This document shows, one piece after another, positions 57,149-64,000 of a DNA stretch of 64,000 bases. The stretch lies in the NCBI GenBank assembly GCA_028829895.1, contig JALGAQ010000009.1, positions 3,348,001 through 3,412,000 on the forward strand, read 5' to 3'. Position 1 is the stretch's first letter. Each line of letters begins with the position of its first letter. A model generated the notes under the pieces. It worked only from the letters and a program-made list of their open reading frames with translations, did not search any database and had not been told where the DNA came from. The stretch comes from Sinotaia quadrata. Taxonomy: Eukaryota > Mollusca > Gastropoda > Architaenioglossa > Viviparidae. The translations under genes and the position numbers were made by a program.

Positions 57149-58736
57149 AATGTAGTTTGGTGTAGGTTGGTTGACTGGGGTCGATCTGAAAAGGACGAAC
57201 AAGTTTCCTTTTGCGGTTGGTCCGACGGCGAGGTAACAAAGAAGGCGGACGAGTTGTTGTCTGTTGTTGTGAATTTAGTGTTGTCCGCGCTGGAATAGCT
57301 CTTTTGTAAGGTGCCTTTGACGCCAGAGCACATTTTGAGCATGAGCGACAGATATTTTGGTTTTGACCCATTTTGGAACACGATTGTACTGAATTACACA
57401 CTGAATTGAGGGGGACAGAAAAAAGTTTCAGTTTTTCCATCCAATCCAACCCAAGAAGATTAAGGTTGGGACGGTCGGAGAGATAGCATGTTCCGGTGAA
57501 GGATAGATCCTTGAAAGACACATCACATATAAGCTCACCCGTCAGTTTCAATGCAGATCCGGATGCGCTGATTGCGGTATGCTTTGATGTGGTTACCCTG
57601 GGTCTTCCAAGCCGTTTCCACACATTCTTGGAGAGAATGGTGATGTCTGAAGCAGTGTCTACTTGAAGACGCACAGGTACATGATTGATTTTGACCGTAA
57701 CATACTTTCTTCGGCGATCAAAATTGACTTTGAAAGTTGCAAATACAGGTTTAGACGTCGCCTTCTTGAAAGAATGTGGTCTGGATCTTGTCTGCTCCGA
57801 CTTTTTGTGGCTGGATTTTCTGCAGCATTCTTCTTTGTGGCCACGTTTATGGCATTTCTGACAGAGATGTCTCTTGAATGGACATAATCTCACGTAATGC
57901 CACTCGCCACATTGCCAGCATGCTGTCGGCGGCTTTGAGTTGATGGGTTTGGCGTTAAATTCTTTATGCTGCGATCGACCAAAAGATGATTGCATGGCAT
58001 TAACGGATGACGTACCGTGAGCCTGTTCTATCATCTTGGTGTCGTGTTTCAAGTTCAACAGTCGTTGGCACTCTGTGGTGATTGACTGTAGTGTTATGTC
58101 AGGGTCCAGCTCCATTTTGCTTAGTATGCGTGTCCGAATATCTGCATCAATGGGAGACTGCAACCCACAGACAAATAAAAGGCATTTGAATTGGTCGTCG
58201 GTCATTGTGCGTGGCTTGAACCGCTCCGCCTCACGATTGATTACTCCTGCATATGTGACAAAATCATCCGATTCGTTCTTGGCCAGTTTGAGACACTGGT
58301 AACGAATATTGAACAAGGATGATTGTTCGCCAAATATAGTGCTGAGGCATGTGACGGTATCATCAAATGAGAAATCACGTGGGTTTTTGGGTAAGATGTA
58401 GTTGCAATAACGTTCGTGTTCCGCAGGGCCAAGCTTTCTGAGTAACAATCGAACCTTCTGCGCGTCATCTGTTTCAGCTAGCTCCAGACGAAATGAGTCT
58501 TCGTACTTGCGGAACCAGGAATCAAAATGAACACCAGCGGCTGGATCGTAGTGAAAATCAGCAATGGAGTTACTGATAGTTTCGATCAGCGGACGTGATG
58601 TTTCTTGTTTGATTGACGTGGCCGATTGTATATTCATCTTCTGAGTTAGTGTTTCAATAGGCTTCAACTGCGGCAACTCGAACTGTTTTTGTTGCTGCTG
58701 TAAAAGTATTTGCATCTGTTCAAATGAAATTGACAT
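57147..58736 (-). CDS. Gag-protease polyprotein of the LTR element, with integrase remnants
   Basis: 529 codons, no stop, starting 24 bases inside the 5' LTR end. Residues 1-45 are Gln-rich. Residues 60-235 form a Gag core (FHYDPAAGVHFDSWFRKYED). Two zinc knuckles follow: 273-285 (CX2CX3HX4C) and 292-305 (CX2CX4HX4C). An aspartic protease follows at about 345-445, with DTASDITILS (360-369, DTA in place of the commoner DTG or DSG) and NLLGLDWMEKL. Instead of RT, residue ~452 is followed by CRSCSKCALASKAPYK, the Cys half of the integrase zinc finger, then a Pro/Thr/Arg-rich tail resembling a pol C-terminus. Two in-frame deletions thus removed about 800 residues while the frame stayed open. It could still supply capsid and protease; I infer maintenance by selection or youth. 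Confidence 0.92.
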   Translation of the reverse strand: MSISFEQMQILLQQQQKQFELPQLKPIETLTQKMNIQSATSIKQETSRPLIETISNSIADFHYDPAAGVHFDSWFRKYEDSFRLELAETDDAQKVRLLLRKLGPAEHERYCNYILPKNPRDFSFDDTVTCLSTIFGEQSSLFNIRYQCLKLAKNESDDFVTYAGVINREAERFKPRTMTDDQFKCLLFVCGLQSPIDADIRTRILSKMELDPDITLQSITTECQRLLNLKHDTKMIEQAHGTSSVNAMQSSFGRSQHKEFNAKPINSKPPTACWQCGEWHYVRLCPFKRHLCQKCHKRGHKEECCRKSSHKKSEQTRSRPHSFKKATSKPVFATFKVNFDRRRKYVTVKINHVPVRLQVDTASDITILSKNVWKRLGRPRVTTSKHTAISASGSALKLTGELICDVSFKDLSFTGTCYLSDRPNLNLLGLDWMEKLKLFSVPLNSVCNSVQSCSKMGQNQNICRSCSKCALASKAPYKRAIPARTTLNSQQQTTTRPPSLLPRRRTNRKRKLVRPFQIDPSQPTYTKLH

Positions 58737-58740
58737 TGTG

Positions 58741-58759
58741 GGTAATTTCCCGTCGCCAC
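58741..58759 (-). promoter_or_regulatory. Putative tRNA primer-binding site
   Basis: Directly after the 5' LTR the minus strand reads G then TGGCGACGGGAAATTACC. A TGG start fits the CCA end of a tRNA. I cannot name the tRNA. Confidence 0.6.
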
Positions 58760-59122
58760 TGTTGTATCTCTGTCGCTACTGTTATATCTCCGTTGAATTT
58801 CTCACTCGACAAATACTATTGAACCGACCGTGACCCGTTTGCCGAGAAAAGAACCAAACGCCAAAGAAAAATGTATTGGGAAAAACGCGGTTCCAAAGTG
58901 GCATAAAACTATTTACATTTATAGTGATATATCCAGTCCCCGGAAGGTTCTAGAAGTAAAAGCTTGCTTCACCAACTAGGGGTAAGGCATTTTATGCGGG
59001 CATTGAGCCGATTGGATAAGCAGCGACCAATCCGCATGGACTTGCTGGACTTGGAGCCTCCCGGAGGCTCATACGGAGCACTGTGATTGTGTTTTCCTGG
59101 GAATGCTTGCATATTCCCAACA
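58760..59122 (-). repeat. 5' LTR (363 bp)
   Basis: Uninterrupted LTR. It has the imperfect palindrome GAGCCTCCGGGAGGCTC near its start and one copy of the 46-bp segment that is doubled in the other LTR. Confidence 0.93.
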
Positions 59123-61825
59123 TTACTCTTTACACCCATGCTTCCGCTTCGAAGGCGGTGTGTGCCTACACCCATTCCTCTTTGTCTGTCTCGCCTTTGC
59201 CCCCCCCCATTTTGATAAATGCACACCTGATTTTCAATTTCAATGGTTTAAATTTTCTTTCCCCAAGATTAATAAATATTTCTTTTCTGTTCATCGGTCT
59301 CCTAGCTACAATGACGCATTCCTTCTCTTCTCTCTTCTGAATGTAAACTGCGAAGCCATTCTTCAAAGTGACCCAAACGCTGAATTGTGTATCATTGGCG
59401 ATTTCAATGTTCATTCAACTCACACCGACACACCATGTCGTGAGGCCGAAAACTGCGATTTCCAACTCCCAATTCCAAATTATCTCCTTTCCAACCTGAA
59501 TCCCGGACCGCGATTGGTAACGCTTCTCAGGCCCTCGATTTATTTCTCACTACTCACCCCGATTCTTACAATGTTAGTTGTTCTGCTCCACTTGGATCCG
59601 CTGACCACTGTCTTATTATCTGTACCCATTCGCTTTCTAACTATGCATCCACTCCCCCATCTCGTCGAATGTTCAGTCGCTTCTCATCTACTGAGTGGGA
59701 TGGTTTGCGTCAATTTCTCGCCGCTTATCCACGAGAATGCTGTTTTTCGCTGTTAATATTACCAATGTTCTGTACGACGGAATGCTCCTTTTTATCCCCC
59801 ACTTTTCTAAGCCTGGTAAAGCTTCCTCTCCCGAATGGTTTAATCATGGCTGCTTCTGTGCTGTAAGAAAAAAGAATCGAATGTTCCATCGTTGGCAGAT
59901 GCATCCGTCCCATTCCACTCGTGTCGACTACATTAATGTTTGCAACTCCTGCAGCGCAACCATAAAAAGTCCAGAGACGTTCATCAGTCCCAAGGCTGAC
60001 CAACTATCTAGTATTCAAACTGGGATCGGCACCTTCTGGAGCTTTGCTAAAGCTGTCAGTCGAAATTTCTGTACCCTCTCCTTCTCTCCCTAACCAACTC
60101 CCATAGTCAAGCCAAATCTCTTCCCCAAGAAAAGGCTGAAATCTTTGCCCACCTTTTTACCTCTGCGTCAACCACGTCTCCTCAGATTCCTGCTCCAACT
60201 TACACTCCTTCCGTCCAATATCCCCTACTTCCCATCACCTCGAGGAGCGTCCGTCACGCGCTTCTATCACTCGACACATCGAAGCCTCCCTGTTCGAATG
60301 GTATTTCTCCTATTGTATTTTATAACTGTGCTCCAGAACTTGCCCCAGTGGTAGCCCGCCTTATTCGATTGTCTCTATATACTGGTCTTGTCCCTTCGAG
60401 CTAGAAAAACCCCCATGTTCTCCCCATTCCAAAGCATGGGTCCCGTTCTAACCTCAATAACTAACTACCCATCTCAATCACCCCATTTTTTCCAAAGTTC
60501 TGGAATCTATCTTTACGAAACAACTCCTGGCTATATAGAAAGTCACGCCCTTCTAAGCGACCACCAATATGGGTTTAGACGTCATCGTTCTACCGGTGAT
60601 CTACTGGCCTACCTATCTCACGTCTGGTTATCTGCACTTGACTCTTTTGGTGAACCTTAACTAGTATGTCTTGGCGTTTCAAAGATATTCGATCGAGTAT
60701 GACATGAAAGCTTGCTAACCAAGCTTCCAATGTATGGTCTGTATCCTCTCTTGATCAACTGGATTCAGAACCTCTTGAATGGCCGTCCACTGCAAGTTAG
60801 CATCGAGGGTGCTCTTTCTCGGATTCATAATATAAACTCAGGAGTGTCACAAGGCTCAGTTTTGTCCCCCACCCTTTTCCTACTTTTCATCAGTGACCTA
60901 CTTTCTTCTGTCTCCGGTTGCATTCATGCCTTCGCGGACGACGATGCTTTTTATCTATCCACTTATTCCTCACAACGCTCTGCCTCCACCCATATTGAGG
61001 AGGAATGTATACAAACCGTCAGGATCCTGAACGGCGATCTTGCTTCCATTCTCTGTTAAAGAACTTCAAACGCAGCTTCTTTCAATCCTGCTGAGTCATC
61101 TCATGTTTCTCTTTCTCGACACTTTTCCACTTCGAATCTACCTCTTGCAATTGGGTCGGTGTCCATTCCTAAATCTTCTTCCTGTTGTCTTCTTGGTTTA
61201 TCATTTTCTAACAATCTTTCCTGGTTGTCTCATGTTAGATTAATAGCTACTCAGGCTTCTAGAAAGTTGTTTTTTATTTCGTTCGCGTAAATACTTTTCT
61301 TCTGTTTCAACTTTTATTCGTTTACAAATCTCAAATTTGCTCCCCCATGGAATAGTGCAGTCTATCCAACGTGCTTCTCATTGCCTCTCCTCAACTTACC
61401 GATAACTTACAATCCCTTTCTCATCGTTGAGATATAGCTGCTCTTTATTCTATCGCTGCTACCACAATAAGTGCTCGACCGAGCTTGCTTCTGCTGTCCC
61501 ATTACCCCAAACTTTCAATCGCCTAACCCGTCTTTTTACTTCTAGTCATCCATATCAGGTAACAATCCCACATTGTCGAACAAAACTCTTTTCCTCCTCA
61601 TTCTTCCCCAGAACAACTTGACTCTGAAACAATTTACCCCTTTGTTTCGCCAGGCTCCTATCACTTTTTAAGACGAGAGTTAACGCCTACTTGTTCAATC
61701 CTCCCTGACGGTCATGCTGTCTATTGTTTGTATTTATATTGTCATTATTATTGGTACTGACATCATTACAGGGGGTCTTTGACCATGGAATTTGCCTTCT
61801 CATGCAATCTACTTTTGTGTAATAA

Positions 61826-61986
61826 AGAAAACTGCGGCACTCGTAAGATTACTATAATCGGCTAAACTAAGGTTAGGAAAAGTTGTTGACATAAAACCCA
61901 CCAACTTGATATCCCAAACAAAAGAAACACAAACACCAGTCTGCTTCACTGACACCACATAAGACGTTAAAACAGCAAAGTCTTAC
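61826..61986. other. Intron side of the minus-strand exon
   Basis: The sequence between the Jockey-like 3' end and the splice donor. The frame runs on through it without similarity, consistent with intron. Confidence 0.4.
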
Positions 61987-62606
61987 CTTAGGTGAAGATG
62001 CTTGCTCTGTGCCTTTGTTTGCTACTGTCAGATCATCCACATCCAACGTATTGTCATGTGCAACCACTTCATTTCGAATCGGGTAACAGAGTGGTTCTCT
62101 TTCTGTCGTGCAACTTTGTTGCATGTCACCCAGATCACTTACGAAAGACAGCATTGAAAGGGGACAATTGAGAGGGTTGGTGTATACTCGGGGTAAGGGA
62201 CTGACAGACTGATCATCTGACCCCAACCGGGTAACTGTTGGGAGTTCAATCGAGGGAGCTGATTCATTTCCGGACTGACTAGTACTGGGAACCGAACCGG
62301 GGCAAATAGAATGTAGTTCGTGTAAAAAGCTGCGTCTCTTGTTCCACACTGCTGTGAATTGTGTCGCGTTTGGATTTTTGTTACGTTCGTTATCCCGAAC
62401 TGAATGCTTTGGTTTCAATTTTTGCAATGTTCGTAACTTCGTGGAGAGCGAAAAGGGAAGGATTAAAATAAACACGAGGGTTATGGAATAGGGAACAAAC
62501 TTTCGACTTTTCAGTGAAATCGGAAACAGAAAATTAAAAATGTTGTTCCAAAACTGATAATTCCATGCTAAATGTTCATTAAAAATAGCACTTGAGGTTC
62601 CTTCAA
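61987..62606 (-). CDS. Probable exon of a minus-strand membrane protein
   Basis: Open for about 206 codons from acceptor CGTTTAAATTGCAG to donor CCTAAG|GTAAGA (61986-61981). There is no in-frame ATG near the start, so the initiator should lie in an earlier exon; a GTG at 62475 is not a credible start. Early on, KSRKFVPYSITLVFILILPF gives a basic stretch and a ~15-residue hydrophobic segment, like a type II signal anchor, followed by a Ser/Thr/Pro-rich, stem-like region (CPGSVPSTSQSGNESAPS) with a possible N-glycosylation site (NPNATQF is NAT). A Golgi enzyme or other type II membrane protein is possible. Family unknown. Confidence 0.4.
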
Positions 62607-63064
62607 CTGCAATTTAAACGAAGGATTACTTTACGTGAAGAATTTCTTCTTCGTATGAAGACCCCTTCGTCAAAGCTTCGATGAGTTCAGCGATGGACCT
62701 TCATGTGGTGCTTAACCAAAAGGCAATGACTGCTACACAAGTCGTGCGAAAACAAGCAGTAAGTTCAAAATTCAACCTTTACGTGCAGGAATCAACTTGC
62801 TATATGCATAAGATTTATTGCCTTCGGTTAAGTTGGCTGTTCGCAAACCAGTGAATTAAGGTGACCTTGGCTCTTTGATTTGAATCATGTGATACGAGGA
62901 CAAAAACTATCCAATCACGAGAGCGCATATAGGGCGTAAACAAAGTAACGGAATCATGTACGGGAACACAAGTGATTCAGCTTTCACTTCACGTTAATAA
63001 ACAACTCACTTGAATATTTGTCAACGTTACAAAAAAGGCGCCCTACGTCATCATCAGAAAACCT
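62607..63064. other. No gene recognised
   Basis: No feature supported beyond a CTTCTTCG / CGAAG-rich stretch at 62640-62690 that could fold. Confidence 0.35.
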
Positions 63065-63862
63065 TTGATACCATTGGCTTCCATCGGTCTCAAGAAACTA
63101 TAGGCGTTTGCCGACCCGATGTATTTATTTTATTCTTCTTGTAAGTTTTATTAATCCATTATTTGATTTTCAAGTTCATTGGCATTATTGTTTACCTTAT
63201 GATATATATATATATATATGTTATGTAAACGTTGTCTTTAGATTTTATCACTATTATCATCTATTTTAATTGTATTATATGTATTGCATCGCTATCTGTA
63301 AATGTGAAGGCCTATACTAGATAGGGAACTTTTTCCACAGCTACTACAGGCAAAGGGTATTGGACTTCTAATTAACGAGGTTTGTCTAATTGTTCTGTGG
63401 TCCCGCGACTTCGTGTGGTCTTGATCTACTTTTGTAACGAACATCACCAACTGTTGCGATCCGCCGCATTTTCTACCAAAGCCACTAGGTCAATGCCGCC
63501 GGATTGGACGTCTTTGCAACATAGATCTGGTCTAAAAATCTATCTGAAACCATTGGCAAGTTTGTCAGTTCAGAATGCGATTTCCATCCGCTCGTTCCAC
63601 ATGCCCGACGTCTGTGAGCTAGGGGAGCAAGCACAATCTGGAGTCCGGCTCGTAGAAGGATGGTATGGTTCGAAATACGATTCGCAATTTTATCTGTAAG
63701 ATTCAGCAACGGTTTCGCAGGTTAAACAGATTAAGTTTTCGTTGCTCGTGTGAGTATAGCGAACAGGTTTCGATACCGGTGCTCAGCATGCAAGATCCGT
63801 AAGCTTGGATTTTAAAGTTGATTCTCGGCACGAAGTTGTTCTAGATGGCTCGTACTGACGGT
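63065..63862 (-). mobile_element. RTE copy F, 3' end fragment
   Basis: It begins (3' end) at GGTCTCAAGAAACTATAGGC, the counterpart of the copy A terminus at 6408, continues through CCTATACTAGATAGGGAAC (as 6773), and includes the GHV/RMDEN-equivalent region near 63590 in decayed form. The rest of the RT is missing or unrecognisable toward 63900. A short AT run is at 63202-63219. Confidence 0.75.
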
Positions 63863-64000
63863 TACCTGTCGCGTAGCAAAACTTCATCCCTTAAATGGTT
63901 TAATCTGGGTCGTTTCTCTGTCCTAGAAAAGAACGAATGTTTATTTCGCTACCGAATACACTCGTTGCGACTGCGTAAATCCTCGTATACCTAGCAGTTC

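Larger units (their letters stand above)
56418..59122 (-). mobile_element. Non-autonomous Ty3/Gypsy-type LTR element (gag-pro only)
   Basis: It is bounded by the 5-bp target duplication TTACT at 56413-56417 and 59123-59127, confirmed by the empty site in Jockey-like copy 1. Ends are TGTTG...CAACA. On the minus strand: 5' LTR 59122-58760 (363 bp), primer-binding-like GTGGCGACGGGAAATTACC, one frame 58736-57147, a polypurine tract (AAAGGGGAGG) overlapping the stop codon, and the 3' LTR 57138-56418. The internal region is only 1.6 kb, so RT, RNase H and most of integrase are missing. The LTRs differ at only about three positions apart from two later changes in the 3' LTR, implying recent transposition, probably helped by a complete relative. 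Confidence 0.93.
56112..61825 (+). mobile_element. Jockey/CR1-group retrotransposon, copy 2, split by LTR element
   Basis: The element occupies 56112-56417 and 59128-61825. Its 5' end GCTAACGCTACCGTCCGGGG and 3' end TTGTGTAATAAAGAAAA match copy 1. Copy 2 lacks the 181-bp insert of copy 1. The first part encodes the endonuclease start (FILCNIKGLNRNVNSVHHLL, FFTETQISG). After the LTR element come SVHRSPSYNDAFLLF, CIIGDFNVHSTHT (59103-59756), NYWLI-type remnants, and the RT at 60712-61059 (NSGVSQGSVLSPTLF, CIHAFADDDAFYLST). Many shifts and stops are present. Before disruption it was near full length, about 3.0 kb. Confidence 0.88.

Overview
The window is a repeat-rich eukaryotic genome segment, most likely from a flatworm (a digenean trematode fits best, but genus cannot be read from the sequence). 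The evidence is one intron-split host gene with clean GT/AG splice sites embedded in kilobases of decayed RTE/SR2-type and Jockey/CR1-group non-LTR retrotransposons, a Penelope-like element, a Ty3/Gypsy-type LTR element, tRNA-derived SINEs and (AT)n tracts. Two runs of exactly 100 N mark assembly gaps.

Host gene. On the + strand, seven exons between 17795 and 41505 encode an exostosin-1 (EXT1) orthologue, the Golgi heparan-sulfate co-polymerase. The exons give about 373 residues: the C-terminal half of the GT47 domain (exons 17795-17955, 18561-18635, 19237-19483, 21389-21527) and most of the GT64 domain (31526-31644, 32594-32806, 41339-41505). Reading phases agree across every junction. The N-terminal part (membrane anchor, first half of GT47) and the last exons were not found. 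At the position of the GT64 DXD motif the sequence has TLN, so the acidic metal-binding residues are gone.

Layout. 1-6394: unique and old repeated sequence, with a dispersed duplication (876-1897 and 4385-5020). 6395-13892: an antisense RTE copy and a 3.17-kb near-identical direct duplication (7354-10526 and 10721-13892). 13943-17490: a repeat shared with 19923-20680, a gap, and an SR2-like relic. 17795-41505: EXT1, whose introns hold an almost full-length but broken RTE (22650-26112), tandem repeats, SR2-like copies (36330-39270) and a Penelope-like element with inverted terminal repeats (39578-40908). 41887-50600: an SR2-like copy, a second one in the other orientation, and an RTE relic split by a Jockey-like element (47112-50367). 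51081-56111: gap, a hammerhead-ribozyme candidate, a SINE and dispersed repeats. 56112-61825: a second Jockey-like copy split by an LTR element (56418-59122) whose own 3' LTR was then hit by a solo LTR (56559-56866). 61987-62606: a probable exon of a second, minus-strand gene with a membrane anchor. The window ends in another RTE 3' fragment.

Most transposon reading frames are broken. The exception is the 529-codon gag-protease frame of the LTR element, which is open and ends in short in-frame remnants of integrase. The nested insertions give a relative timeline: RTE, then Jockey-like, then gag-pro LTR element, then solo LTR.
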